DNA of 64,000 bases, from contig JACMZG010001908.1 of the NCBI GenBank assembly GCA_018340805.1, positions 37,443,558 to 37,507,557 of the forward strand, given 5' to 3'. The notes under the pieces are model-generated. The model was not told the origin of the DNA. It saw only the letters and a list, made by a program, of their open reading frames with translations, and ran no database searches. The first letter of the stretch is position 1. The number at the start of each line of letters is the position of its first letter. Shown here one piece after another: positions 24,136-36,286 of this stretch. A program made the translations under genes and the position numbers. The stretch comes from Microvelia longipes (taxonomy: Eukaryota; Arthropoda; Insecta; Hemiptera; Veliidae).

Positions 24136-27100
24136 ACAATAATGCTAATTCTCATTCTTCCTTAAAAACAAACCTCTTGTTTTTGCAACTTTATTTCGTA
24201 CAACTCAAAGAAAATATTGCGCTAACCCTAATTTTTTCTTATTAATTATACCTAATTTTTAATTTGTATTTTATCCTTCAAAAATAATTTGGGCATAAGG
24301 CTTAGTTCATTAAGAAATAATTTTCTCATTAGAAAATTTTTTTTCTTGGAATATCTTTATTAATCTAACATTGTACTTCAAAATTACAAAAAAATATCAG
24401 TAAAAATTGCTAACCACGTAAAGTTATATTTAAAAGGTACATATTACCAAAAAAAAAATGAAAATAATTAAGAATTTTCTTTATAATTTTTATACTTATT
24501 TCTGCGTAGAAATGTAATTCTTGAAGTATATTTACATTTTTTAAGTAAAAAATCCATTTCTTTGTAATATATCCTCGAAATTAAAAACCCACAAATTTTT
24601 TTTACCTCTCTTACTTTATAAGATTAAAAACAAACTCTTCATGTTTAACCACAAGATTAGATTAAGGAAAAAAAGAAAATTAAAAATGATATATAAAGAA
24701 AAACCACTTAATTATATTTTTAGAGAAAAAAGTTGCTAATTAAATGAAATAATTAAGAAAACAGGTTAAGTTAAAAAAAGGGAATTAAAGGAACCCATAA
24801 GGTTTTTTTCGTATTTTTTAAAATAAAATAAACATTTGAAGAAAAAAATCAAGTAATGCATTTGAGAAAGAAACAGAACAATTTAATTAAAGAAGAAAAA
24901 CAAAGAAACGAATTCGCTGGCCAGCAACTAAGATTTTATTGTAAACACAAATACGTTTTTAGACAGCAAATAGAAAGTTTAAATGAAATATAATATTAGA
25001 GCAGGACAAAATATTACAAGGGAATAAAATAGAGAGGTTAAATTAGAAAGCGGAGACTTTGTATGCATGGCAAAAATTGACACATTAGTAAAGTTACGAC
25101 ACTAACTGCAGGTTAAAGTGATGGTTTTTGGGCTTTGAGAAGTGCTACTTAAGAATTCATTTATAACAAAAGTTAGTAAAAAAATTATAAACGTTAATAA
25201 TAATTGCAATAAAAGTTATAATATAAGTATAATTAAAAGGTAAAAGTTTGAATCATATTTTTAGCTATTGCGATGCTTCTCTTGTCAGAAACCGTGAAGT
25301 AATAAAGTGAGTTGAACATAAAAAATAGAAAATCACGATTACCTCCACCTCTCAAGTTAAAAATGTCCCAAAAAAATAACTCAAATAAACCAAAACAAGG
25401 ACAGAAAAAAAAATCAAATAACAATTAAACCCAATAGTCAATATTTTTCTACCGAAAACCAAATACTGACAACAACAATTCCTATTCCAGCGCCAAATTC
25501 TTGATTAGATTTCGCTCCTCCCTTCTACAATGGAGGGAGAAGCATTGAAATAGCAATTTTTTCGCTGCAACAATCGGTTGGAAAGATTTGATTCGAAGAT
25601 TGACAATCGCAGCATGTGTTATGGCCAACAGTTTATTTCTGTTACTATGACAACAAACCTCCCTTGACAGTTAGGAAAGACGCTTAATGAAAAATAAATT
25701 TGATGATAGGGTGGTTGTGCCGACACTAAACCATCTTGTGTTGCACCCCGAGGCCACCCCTTGCTCTTTAGAGTAATGACATGGCTGGATGGATAGTAAA
25801 TTCGTTTTAGAAGGGACATTGAAAGGTTAGCGGAAATAAGATTTAGTAAAGTATAAGTTAGGCTGAAGTAAAACATGGCCGTTTAACTTATTTTATAACT
25901 TTAAAATGGCTATCACAATATATTTAATAAAACAGAGCATAGAAAATAAGCTTAAAAACAGTTTAAAGAAAGACTATTAATTTCAAGACTATCAGATAAA
26001 ATTATCTAGAAGTATCAAATGAAGCCGATTTTTAAAGTTTATACTACATTTTTTTCATCCCCCTATCTAATTTGATCTTTTATTCAAATAATATTTAAAT
26101 TAAACACGTTATATTTTATTCTTACACCTCTTGAAGGAAGCTCAAACAATGAAAGCGAAACGTCAGCATCAGTCAGAATCATCACAAACTATAAAGGGTT
26201 CACTAAAGTTAAACCTATTTGTAATTATATGTTAATATTGGAATTAAAGTTAAACGGTTTTGGGTAGATTAATATCGATGATATTAAAGGCACCGCTTTT
26301 TAATCACAAAACCGGTGTATTTGCGGAACTGACGGAGGAAACCCCAAAAATAAATTTTAATTTATTCTAGCATTTAATATTCTAATGAAAGATAATTAAT
26401 AATTAAGTCCAAGACAAAATTCAATAAAAAAAATAAATTAATGATAGTTAGCTACTAATAGTAATATTAAGTTTTGAGTTAACTCAACACTACTAATGTT
26501 AAGTAAACCGGAAACACACACGATTTGAACAACTCATAAACATTATTATTATTTTCAAAATTTCAAAAAATAGCAATATTATTTAATAAATGAAAATATA
26601 AATAATATATTTTGTTATTATTACATAATTATATTCCATAATTTGTATTTTATACGGTAAAGTTATTTTTGCCAGGAGTTAACAACTTATAGTACTTTTA
26701 GGCGGTATCATAATAAATATATATTTTGCCAATGAAAGTTTACACAAAAAGTTGTTATGGTCATGAAATTTCTTTAAATTAAATATTTTAAACGCTGATA
26801 TTTTTCAAAGTTCAAAGTTATAAGTTCAAAGTTAAGAATTTAAAATCAAAATTTCAGATATGCGACCAAATTTCAAAAATAAAAATTTACTTATCTATTT
26901 TGTCAGTATACAGGTATATTTGCGTCTTTAACACGATTGTCGAATCAAATTGGAAGGTTTTTACGAATTATTAAAAAAAATCATGTTTTAGCATTTAGGT
27001 TAACATAAATCCTCAATTATGAACACAGCAGCGGTAGTATAACGCGTGACCAGAAAAACAGACAAATTATCACACCCACACAGAACGTATTTAATGACGG

Positions 27101-27285
27101 AAATGAAATTGATTATGATAAAATCTCGGTCACATTTTTAGGAAACATTTATAATTTTTCTACCATAAGGTATAGAAGAGGAATTGAACACGGAAAACAC
27201 GTTAAACCAACCTGCCTACATGCTTGGGGTACAAACTGCGCACTGCTACAGTTCTATAAAACGCAGGTTTTAAATTTTAGATACA
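24136..27285. other. Mostly AT-rich stretch
   Basis: The patch at 25450-25880 is GC-richer (listed X-box). Its minus-strand 85-codon frame has no recognised domain. The rest is low-complexity. Confidence 0.4.
25641..25654. promoter_or_regulatory. RFX/X-box-like site
   Basis: GTTACTATGACAAC fits the X-box pattern RYYNYY-N2-RRNRAC. It lies in a GC-richer patch (25450-25880) with unique-looking sequence. Degenerate matches are common; kept only because the patch is promoter-like. Confidence 0.25.
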
Positions 27286-27291
27286 ACTTAC

Positions 27292-27410
27292 CTTTCAAAT
27301 GGTGTCCCATTGTTATTGCTTGAGATAAGTTACAACAAAACACGCTTAAATTACACTCACTGAAAGTGGCAAAGTATAGTCCAAAATTTCCAAATAATAA
27401 GCACATAACT
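27292..27410 (-). other. Candidate first exon of a host gene (initiator, start codon, splice donor)
   Basis: On the minus strand an arthropod-type initiator TCAGTT lies at 27407-27412. Then come about 100 bp, an ATG in good context (ACAATGG, ATG at 27310-27308) and a strong splice donor: AAAG joined to GTAAGT (27292|27291-27286). The coding part would be only MGHHLK plus one base. The surroundings (27280-27640) are GC-richer and open on the minus strand. Each signal is short and could arise by chance; transcript evidence is lacking. Confidence 0.22.
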
Positions 27411-27412
27411 GA

Positions 27413-29570
27413 CTTAACAACACCACAAATGTCACGAGAAAGCACAGAAGAAAGTTTAGAAGCAAACTCGACAACCTCGCAAACCACTGCGTTTGGCACC
27501 TTGGTTTCATTTATAACCAAGGGAAGGTAAGTTTGCCTCGCTATTCTCTATCTCAAACAAATGCATGGGGACAAAATTATTCCTTAATGCGTCATCCCCT
27601 TTATTTAAGATCCTTGGGTAGTATAGGTGAGGTAAAATAAAAATAAAAATAATTGGAAATACAGCAATAAAATTTGTCCAAAATTTTTTAAATCCTTTAA
27701 AAAGGATTTGGTATTGTGACAAATACTATATTCGTATTGCTTAATAATTCGTAAAGCCAAATGTGACGAATTTATACAACCTTCATTGTTTATTTGTAAG
27801 CAACAAACTATAAGTCCATAGCGCTAAGTCGAATACAAAGAATTTCGTCAGGACAGAGTAATATCATTTGTAGCGCAAATATCAGCATAACAATTATAAA
27901 TAAAATACAAAGTAATATATGAGTTACAACACGAACACATATGTCCTTGTTCCAATCATAATTATGTTCAACATAACATAAAACCTAGAATGTCTAAGAG
28001 ACACAGGCTTTATGGTAAATATGCATACCTGACAGATGACACTTGGGAATCGTCGGAAGTCATTAATATTATTATCCTTTCTATTATCTTTTATATTTAA
28101 TCAACATCCTACTTCCTACATTATTAGCTATATGGTAATCAGATGTTACAGTTCCCAAATCAAGGTAAAACGAACAAAATAAAAAGCATTTAAACACATT
28201 TAAAATTAGTTTATTTAAATTATTTAAGGGTAATAACATTTAGGAACAACCTTAGGTAATGAGCCGTTGACTAGGCACAAAAAATTAGTTATAATTGACG
28301 AATCTGCTAAAATCTAGCTTACTTTTTTGGGAGGTTATTGTTTAAAACATTTGAGGTTATACAAATTATTTTATCTGAAATTTATGATTCGCTAAAGATG
28401 TATTATATTTGCTCGAGTGGATGTAAAACTTTTACATCTAACAAAATTGTAACTAACCAGCATGATTGCACCATAACGTAGTACAGCGGAATGGACAGAA
28501 CATATCAACCATATGCTCTATTTTGCAACGTGTTTTCCTTAAGCATTAGGATTCCTGTCACAAAGTTAGGACTCGAGCGGCCATCTTCATTAAAAAAATT
28601 CATTATGGAAGGCGTTGTATATGTACAAAAATATCATAACTATCCTAACGTTTGTCCAAAATTTTAATTTGACACCTCAGTACATAACCACTTAACTTGA
28701 TGTGATAATATTATAGAAGCAAAAGCTTTAAAAATCCACTACCCCTACGTTTTTGAACCGAATGTTAAGTTCATTAGACAGAAAATTCATAGAAATATTT
28801 CCTCACATTTCAAAACCGTCCGCATTTATTTATTTATATTCTAATTTAACCAGACTATAAAAATAAAAAAGTAACTTCAGCAGTAATGAAAAACCAATGG
28901 CATACAAAACAAAGTGATAAAGAAAAACGAATCCATAAATTTATGTTAAAATCATAAATGAAAAATATGACTTTAATTAAAACATATCTATGATAATGAT
29001 TGGGACATAATTAGTGCACTGTGTTGTGGTCACGGCATCCTGACCACGAAATTTTAACCGTTGTCTTAATGATTTAATGTTCACTCTATTGCGGAGGTAA
29101 CAGAGAGGAAAAGAGAAACCTAAACTTTAAAACAAAATTAAAAAAGGGAGAGGAACGTTTCGTATGACAAGGTATGCCCTCTTCCACTTCAAATAGAACA
29201 CACCAGTGAATAATTAGTTTCCTTTATGTTTAAAATTGCCAATACTTATAAATTTCCACCATGTAAAATGAGTGATTTTAACCAATATAACACAACTTGT
29301 TAGAGAAATGGTAATGAAGGGAAGGGCTGTGTTATACTTTTTAGCCTGACAAAAAATGTACTACAAGTGTTCGTTAAAATTTACTCGCTCTTTCTCTGAC
29401 AATTTTTTGATTCTAATTAATTGTTAACTTGCTCAATGGACCAAAGAAACTGTTTTACGTTTCATAAGACCACCCAAGCTTTAATAATAAAAACAATAAT
29501 TAATCAAAAAATATAACTGCGCTATAATTTTGGACAAAAAACTAAAATTGGTTTGAAAAAATGATTATCA
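27413..29570. other. Mostly AT-rich stretch
   Basis: 27507-27722 is open on the minus strand with no recognised family. No repeat or RNA gene is supported in 27730-29570. Confidence 0.4.
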
Positions 29571-29630
29571 CAAAAATAAATTGATATGGGTATAATTTAA
29601 ATATAATATCCAATCCTACAAACCTTACTT
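29571..29630 (+). repeat. 60-bp direct repeat, unit 1
   Basis: CAAAAATAAATTGATATGGG then TATAATTTAAATATAATATC and CAATCCTACAAACCTTACTT. It recurs at 29900-29959 with one mismatch. Confidence 0.85.
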
Positions 29631-29899
29631 CCATAAATCCACCACCATATTACTTTGTTTTGTACTTTTTTAAAATTATTTAATTTATCCTTATTAAGTA
29701 CTTTTTTAAATAATTTAATTTATACAGTTTTCTACTTTTAAGCTAAGTGTACTTATAAGAAACTCACAAAAGCTTTAAAATAAAAAAGAAATAATTATAA
29801 AAATGACTTATGCATATAATGTATTAAGCAATTAATACCAAAAAATGAGAATCACACATTAACAATAAAACAAAACAAAAATTAATTGTTATTAATTAA

Positions 29900-29959
29900 C
29901 AAAAATAAATTTATATGGGTATAATTTAAATATAATATCCAATCCTACAAACCTTACTT
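29900..29959 (+). repeat. 60-bp direct repeat, unit 2
   Basis: Same as 29571-29630 with one base different (TTTATATGGG). The spacing is 329 bp. The next bases TTACCAGGTAAGGTAAGG form a small palindromic patch. Confidence 0.85.
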
Positions 29960-30071
29960 ACCAGGTAAGGTAAGGCTTACCAGGGGGTACCAGGCTTCTT
30001 ATTACTTTACTTTCAATTAGATCCTACATTTTTCAAACTCATACATTGAATCCTGTTATTTAAACTTAATA

Positions 30072-30270
30072 AAAAATCGGGTACGGGGTACCTTGGAGCT
30101 TTTCCTTAACATATACCAATCAGAATAAGTCAATCGTCAAATGTACTGTATTACGCCTTCGGACTCGCTTCGCTTGTCCTTAAATAGTAATACATTCGCT
30201 TTAATCCCAGTAGTCACTTATCCAAGCTCTGAGCTCGCTCGATGCTGCTTCACTTTTTTGATCCTACATT
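30072..30270 (-). repeat. Family A interspersed repeat, copy 4 (terminal fragment)
   Basis: ATCGGGTACGGGGTACCTTG at the end, CTTCGGACTCGCTTCGCTTG, AATACATTCGCTTTAATCCC and AGCTCTGAGCTCGCTCGATG. Only the motif-bearing end is present. Confidence 0.75.
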
Positions 30271-30909
30271 TTTTGGATAACAAAATAGTTGGCAAACATA
30301 ATACTTTTCCCATTTAACTACTATTAACTAAAGTAATAATTTAAATAATATTAAGTAACAAAAAAACATACAAAACAAAAAAAGGAAGAAAATATTACAT
30401 ACAATACAAACAAATTTTCAAAAAATGGTTATTACAGGTCTGATTTTTTCCAAAGCATATATTAAAATTATAAAAAATAAACCTTTTATAATTAAATAAA
30501 GGTTTATGAATGGTACTTTGTTCAATTTTTATTATTAGGTAATTAAAGTTTGGTTTTAGGATAGTTATAAACTTTTACAATTTATTACTTATGATTTCAT
30601 ACTAATAAGATTGGCTATAGTGTAATTAAAGAGTACTATAAATTATTTCATTCATAGAAACATACTCATTCATGTTTGAAGGGTTTTAGGGTCATAAAAG
30701 GATTTTTAAGAAATGGCAGGCTTATTGAATGATTTATTACTTTAAGATTTGAAGGTCAGAATAAACTTAATTGCAACCTTAGCCTTCATTCAAAATCTTC
30801 AACTTCGTACCTTTTAGGTAAAAAATACAGGCATCAGAGGTTTTAACTTTTGAAATAATTACAAAATAAATAGGAATTGATTTCTACACACTCAATGAAC
30901 ATTATTTCA

Positions 30910-32085
30910 AAAAATCGGGGGTACGGGGTACCTCGGAACTCATCACATTGCATTCTCTATGCTCATCCTCTCAACTTCTCTCGACCTCAAAATATACAAG
31001 TCAAATTTATACTGCAACACGTCTTCGGACTCGCTTCGCTCGTCCTCAGATATACTATTCGCTAAATTTATACACCCATGGATCCGTCTTTGTCCTTTGA
31101 TAGTAATTACATTAGTTTTATTTCCAACGGTCACCCATCTAGGCACTGACCTCGCTCCTGCCTAACTTTTATAATCCAACAAAAACCATAGTATTGAAAA
31201 AAAACTTAGTTTACTTATTTATTACGTAAATGGTCACACTTGTTTTACATTTCAGCTCAATTACAGTATATTCTGAATTGTAGCAATTTTTTAAAAAAAC
31301 GCATACAAGTCATTTGATGATAATAAACTAATGCTGGTTTTATCACCACTAATAATGATGATAAAACTTGGCACACATGTTGGTCCTATATATACAACAC
31401 TAACTACATGTGTGCCACATCTCAATCCAATAAACAAAATTGTTCGCGTTTTATGAATTTTTGCTGAGTAATTATTGCGGGTTAATGACGTTATCAAATA
31501 CTATCCGGATAGCACAACTAAACCTAGATTTAAGATTGATTTTTGTATTAAGTTTTAACTCTCTAGCTAAATATACTTGGAAATACGATGATTAATAGTC
31601 AGTATTTATATTGACCTTAGACACTCAGTAGTTCTGAGGTTCACATCTCAGGATATCTGCTTTACTTTAATATAATAAAATAAAATAAATGATCGCTTAC
31701 TGTTGATTGCACTTAGAGTGTAACAGTTGCAACTACTACCTGAGGTTCGTTCCTGCAGGTGCTCTTTCTATTGAGCAGCAAAACTCTAAACGGGCATTAT
31801 TATTATTATATATATGCTACTAGGCTGTGAAATAAATTTTTACTTAAACGCGGCAATTATATTAACTATTAAGCGAAGGGAAACAGTAAATATTGCACAG
31901 GTTTTAAAGGAGTTATTCACAGTGATGTAATCACACACATACCGACAGACAAGTTTGGAAAACCACTCAGCGGGTTTCAAAACACCTGAAACTGATAATT
32001 CATATAAAATTCCGGTTTCGAATTTCAGCAAAAACAATACTTATCTATACACGTATACACCTACAGTATAAATAAGGAAAAATAA
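30910..32085 (-). repeat. Family A interspersed repeat, copy 5 (long, with nested SINE)
   Basis: Starts AATCGGGGGTACGGGGTACC. It has three motif versions (TGCATTCTCTATGCTCATCC, CTTCGGACTCGCTTCGCTCG and a weaker one near 31070), CATCTAGGCACTGACCTCGC, GCATACAAGTCATTTGATGA, CTTGGCACACATGTTGGTCC and GCGGGTTAATGACG. It ends with ACACCTGAAACTGATAATTC and a hairpin-like TATACACCTACAGTATAAAT near 32060. The SINE 31596-31812 is nested in it, and a short GCAATTATAT...TATTGC hairpin relic lies at 31853-31896. Confidence 0.8.
31596..31812 (+). mobile_element. tRNA-derived SINE inside a family A copy
   Basis: TAGTCAGTATTTATATTGAC (after box A), box B-like GGTTCACATCTC, the GATTGCACTTAGAGTGTAAC core, CCTGAGGTTCGTTCCTGC and CTCTAAACGGGCATTATTAT followed by ATT repeats. 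Family A sequence continues on both sides (30910-31590 and 31900-32085), so the SINE inserted into an existing family A copy. Confidence 0.78.
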
Positions 32086-33610
32086 ATAACAAAAGAAAAA
32101 GAAAATCATAGGACGTTTAAATAAAACAATACTTACAAAATATTATATTATAATAAAAATGTAGTTTATAGTATATTTTTTGGAATTTTTAATATTTTTG
32201 AAATGATTCTTTGGCGTGAATAAAACTAATAATAATACTTTAATAAAACTTGGCCATAATGTTCTATAAAAATATTCGACCGTTTCAACAAAACTTAAGG
32301 AATATAGAATAAAACAGCCCCTGAAAATGTGGGGGAACTTGTTATCAACAGATTTTCCATGTTATATTTTATTGCCGTGACTGAATCACTTACTTTTGAT
32401 TTTCTTTTTCTTTTAAAAACTATTTAATTCTCAACGTTTTCCTTGTATTTTTAAGTTTTTTAGATTAATATCGAGATATTTTCATATTCATTTTTTCTGC
32501 CAAAAATTTTTACTTAAAAACGTATATTTAGTCTAATTGCTTTTGTAATAAAAGTATCAAAAATCTTGAATACTAATTTAGCACCAACATTGTATTTAGG
32601 TATTGAAGTTTTTTTTACATGCTTAAATACTTTTTTCATTTTTTTTACAAGTTTCTATCCTAAAAAGTTACCAAAAATAACATTACCCAAAGGTACTTAA
32701 GATTTGCACATAGGCGTGGAATAAACCACAAGTATCGTTTTTTTTAAAAAAAAGGTGCGGAGAAACGCAAGCCGGGCGAATTTTCACCCGCTTAATAATC
32801 TATTTCATGCTGCTCTTGGGTCAGTACTTTTTAATCTGTGCAGTAGGAATAGTTTTTATCTGTCCACATGTTCAAAGGAGATGCTTATTTCTATTTCATA
32901 GGTTATACGAAATACAAACCGTAATACAAATACAAAACAAAATAAAAATATCGATAACAACACTGTACTTGAAATTTAATGATTAACGATCGTACACAGG
33001 GTTTCGAGTTATTGAAAAAACTTGCGCTTTTTTTGAAATTTTAGCTTACTTAAAAAATGCTTTTATCGAGTCCGGACCGCTTTTATAAGATTTAGTGCCC
33101 CAAAATATTTACATTAAGACCGTTTTCCGGCAAATAAATTAAGTCCCAAATTTTACTTTAAAATAACACTTGTGACACAGTAAAAAATTAAATTAGGCTA
33201 ATGTTGTCATAACAACCTGGTTTACAGTAGAGTCATATTTTCCCCAGGGACAATAATTTTTACCAAGTTTAATTTGAAAATCTGTCACAATCACGACTTC
33301 GTCTTTCATACCATTTCATCCTTACCACTGACGAATTTTTTCAAAGAAAATTCACTAAAAGTATCTTAATCGTAACACAAATGTAACAAGAGAAGCCCTC
33401 AACTGATATTACGTTTTAGAAAACCATTAAGAAAGATAACATTTTCAGGCAAGATTGCAAATGTCTTAAACAGAGATTACAAACTAAATATAGAACAGTT
33501 TTAAAATAGGCTTAAGAGGCAAATTTATGCAGCTATTTCACATATCGGTTTCATACTTCAAGATACGGTCAGTGTTTTATAAAATAACTTAATTCAATGT
33601 TATAAAGCTT
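32086..33610. other. AT-rich stretch, nothing recognised
   Basis: No supported feature. Confidence 0.5.
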
Positions 33611-33725
33611 TTAAGGAGGAATAGGTCCAAAATCATAAATAAAAACTAATTTTGCCGAGCTTTCGATATAATTTTATTTTTTTCAAGGTTTAACATAATA
33701 AATAATAACTAAATACAATTAAACA

Positions 33726-33740
33726 AAATATATATTATAT

Positions 33741-33789
<49 letters not shown>

Positions 33790-33825
33790 ATACTACCGAG
33801 TTTTGCACACATGAATAGTTGACAC

Positions 33826-33864
<39 letters not shown>

Positions 33865-33892
33865 ATAATATATATATATATATGTATGTATG
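33726..33892. repeat. Two (TA)n tracts in the foldback loop
   Basis: (TA)n at about 33726-33785 and 33826-33892, separated by the R3 fragment. Confidence 0.93.
33786..33830 (+). repeat. R3 terminus fragment inside a palindrome loop
   Basis: TTTGATACTACCGAGTTTTG then ATGAATAGTTGACACAATAT is the first 45 bp of R3, closest to copy 2. It is flanked on both sides by (TA)n and lies between the arms of the foldback 33611-34072. Confidence 0.7.
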
Positions 33893-34426
33893 TATGCATG
33901 TAAATATATTAATATAGTCTCTTACTCTTGTTTTTGTCCACACATCTATTTGTAAGCAACCATGTAATTTTTTTTTGTCATTATTTATTATGTTAAACCT
34001 TGAAAAATATAAAATTATATCGAAAGCTCGGCAAAATTAATTTTATTTATTATTTGGGACCTAATCCTCCTCAAAATAATTTAATTCCTCTTTAATAATT
34101 TAAAAAGAGGTCTCTATAAAGTTTTTTTGTCTTTTAATTCAATGGGAAAACTCATGTTTATGTTAATCAAATTGGCATCAGCCTCACTCACACTTAAGTA
34201 ATGATATTCTAGAATAACACCATAAAAAAGAGAAGGGAAAATGCAGTTCAGTGGAATATGTTATTATTTAATCCCAAAGCAGATCACTAAAGCAATCTAA
34301 TGCCAATGGTTAATTGAGAGACGGTAAAAGAGGCAGCCAAAATAAAATCAAAATTCACGTAAGATTCAAATTTTTCGCCATTTCTGCAGTTAAGTGTTGC
34401 CACAAAATCACAGCGTGGCGGCTGAC

Positions 34427-34456
34427 AGTTTAGGGTTGTTAAAATAACCCTAAACT
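34427..34456. repeat. 11-bp perfect hairpin
   Basis: AGTTTAGGGTT / AACCCTAAACT with an 8-base loop, directly before family A copy 6. Confidence 0.7.
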
Positions 34457-34469
34457 AAATATTAGTTTA

Positions 34470-34690
34470 ATAAATATTTATTACGTAGAGGGATAGTACT
34501 AAGTTTAAACCTAATGGAATTATCGTATGATATTTATTTTTTTTTTAAATCGTACACAAGTTATTTGAAAAATTGAACTAATAGTTATGAGATGGCTAAT
34601 ATGTTCGTCCTATATATAAACATGCGTGCTAAAGCTCATACCGATTCAAAATATTTTTCCGAGTTTTATAAATTTATAGATTTTTTGAAA
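34470..34690 (-). repeat. Family A interspersed repeat, copy 6 (internal fragment)
   Basis: TTATTACGTAGAGGGATAGT, ATCGTACACAAGTTATTTGA, TATGTTCGTCCTATATATAA and TTTTTCCGAGTTTTATAAAT correspond to the internal part of copies 1 and 5. Both termini are missing. Confidence 0.6.
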
Positions 34691-35044
34691 ACACAATACA
34701 TTAAATTCCTATACGCCTTTTTATTTTAATGAAAAAAATTAAAATAAAAAAAACAGCACGAGAACTATTCAATCACTGCATGAGTAATTTCCTTGTAGTG
34801 TAATTTCCCGTTTTATTGGCAAGCATTGGCCGTCCCAGATCATGCAATTTAACGCCGTTCAATTTCAGCTAATTTCCTTTGACAAAATTGCTTATGCGAT
34901 TAGTGGCGGGATAAGGACCCGGGAGAGTGGCCAAATTCGTTTCAAAGGTCCCTAACCATTGAAACGGATCAAAAATCAAACTGTAGCAAGTTTGATTTAA
35001 AAATATGTATTCCTTCGAGAGAAAACATGTTTGCATGATTTGTG

Positions 35045-35125
<81 letters not shown>

Positions 35126-35134
35126 TATACATAC

Positions 35135-35219
<85 letters not shown>
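35045..35219. repeat. Long (TA)n tract with CATA insert
   Basis: About 175 bp of TA units, broken by ACATACATACATACATACAT near 35130. Open frames here are repeats of Tyr-Ile and are not genes. Confidence 0.95.
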
Positions 35220-35222
<3 letters not shown>

Positions 35223-35552
35223 AAAAAAATTCTAGGTTTAAATTTTCCAGCCGGAAAAAGATCTTTGTTTGTTTTTTAAGATGCTAAACCAAATGAAACC
35301 GATCCGGAGTCACCAGAAAGTCGAAAAAACTAAGCAAATAAACGGAAACCAAAGTTTTAGCCGGAAAACAACAAATATTGAGTGGAGTGTCGTTTTCATT
35401 GTTTTGAGGTGCGCTGAATTGAACAAAACTGAATTGACTTTAAAATCAATATGACTACCTTAGGACCAAAACGTCAAAAAACTGTCGTGAAAGTGCTAGC
35501 AAAGTCTTGGAGCCCATTTACTCAATATGCTATTCCATGCATAATAGAATTG

Positions 35553-36286
35553 GACTATTCTCTATAGTCCAAGAACCCATTGCTAATTTTGTGACCGCCC
35601 AGCCCCAAAAGTACAACCCGCTAAATTGATTTTTTTTGGCTTCTTAATATAGGATCGCCACCTCTGTGGCCGAGGTCGTTAAGGCGTTAGTCTTTACACT
35701 GACCTTTGACACCCACGGAGGTCTGGGGTTCGCATCCCAGGTTACGCTCTCAGTTTATAAAAGATTATTGTTTAGATAAATTATCGCCAACTTTAGAATT
35801 CACTTTGAGCGTAACGGTTGCTACTACCACCCGAGGTGGTTCCCGCAGGGGTTATCCCTAATGACCGCAAGGCTCTAAACGGGCATTATATTATATTATT
35901 ATATTATATTAATATAGGATCAGGTAATATTTGATTGTATTTTCAGTTATATTTGAAGATTTATATCTCTGGCTCTATTAAACCAATTTTGATGGTTAAA
36001 ACATTGATTTGTCACCAATTTAATAACTTAAAACGAGACCACTTTACATTTTTTGATAAAACTAATAGGAACAGTGCTAATGGGCAAAAACTGTTTTTGG
36101 GGCAATTTTTCGAACTTTGAAGTGACCTAGGGACCAAAATTCCTCATTCGGACAAAATTCGAAATGGCGGACTGTCTGATCCTTCGTTAGGGAGCCAATA
36201 TAATTTAACCTAGCGGGTAAACCTTTGGGGTTCGACGGCCACCAAATTTGCACTGGGTTCTTGGAATACTACACTGTAGACTATAT
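35553..36286. mobile_element. DNA transposon relic with ~100-bp terminal inverted repeats
   Basis: The left arm 35553-35656 (CCAAGAACCCATTGCTAATT, GTGACCGCC, AGCCCCAAAAG, CCCGCTAAATTGA, TTGGCTTC) is mirrored at 36178-36286 (GGAGCCAA, TTTAACCTAGCGGGTAAACC, TTTGGGGTTCGACGGCCACC, GGGTTCTTGG), about 75-80% by eye. The arms are GC-richer than the background. The SINE 35657-35908 sits at the inner edge of the left arm. No transposase frame, so non-autonomous. The outer boundary is uncertain by about 10 bp. Confidence 0.7.
35657..35908 (+). mobile_element. tRNA-derived SINE, best-preserved copy
   Basis: 252 bp flanked by a 13-bp direct repeat TTAATATAGGATC (35644-35656 and 35909-35921). The head carries box A-like TGGCCGAGGTCGTTAAGGCG (about 35669) and box B-like GGTTCGCATCCC (about 35728), as in Leu/Ser-type tRNAs. 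The body has AACTTTAGAATTCACTTTGAG, then CCCGAGGTGGTTCCCGCAGG and GGCTCTAAACGGGCATTAT, and ends in a run of ATTAT units. A SINE of this kind is transcribed by RNA polymerase III and mobilised by a LINE. It sits at the inner edge of the left arm of the inverted-repeat element 35553-36286. Confidence 0.88.

Larger units (their letters stand above)
33611..34072. repeat. Foldback with ~100-bp arms around (TA)n
   Basis: TTTTGCCGAGCTTTCGATAT and TTCAAGGTTTAACATAATAA in the left arm (33611-33712) are mirrored at 33978-34072 with about 90% identity. The loop holds two (TA)n tracts and the R3 fragment 33786-33830. Confidence 0.8.

Noticed and set aside
35005..35279. Open frames of 70-90 codons on both strands
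   Set aside because: They translate (TA)n as Tyr-Ile repeats; not genes. The same holds for 39747-40127, 33740-33943 and 14877-15188.
35669..35740. Functional Leu/Ser tRNA
   Set aside because: Box A and box B are present but the cloverleaf is not complete, and the flanking duplication and three further copies show a SINE.
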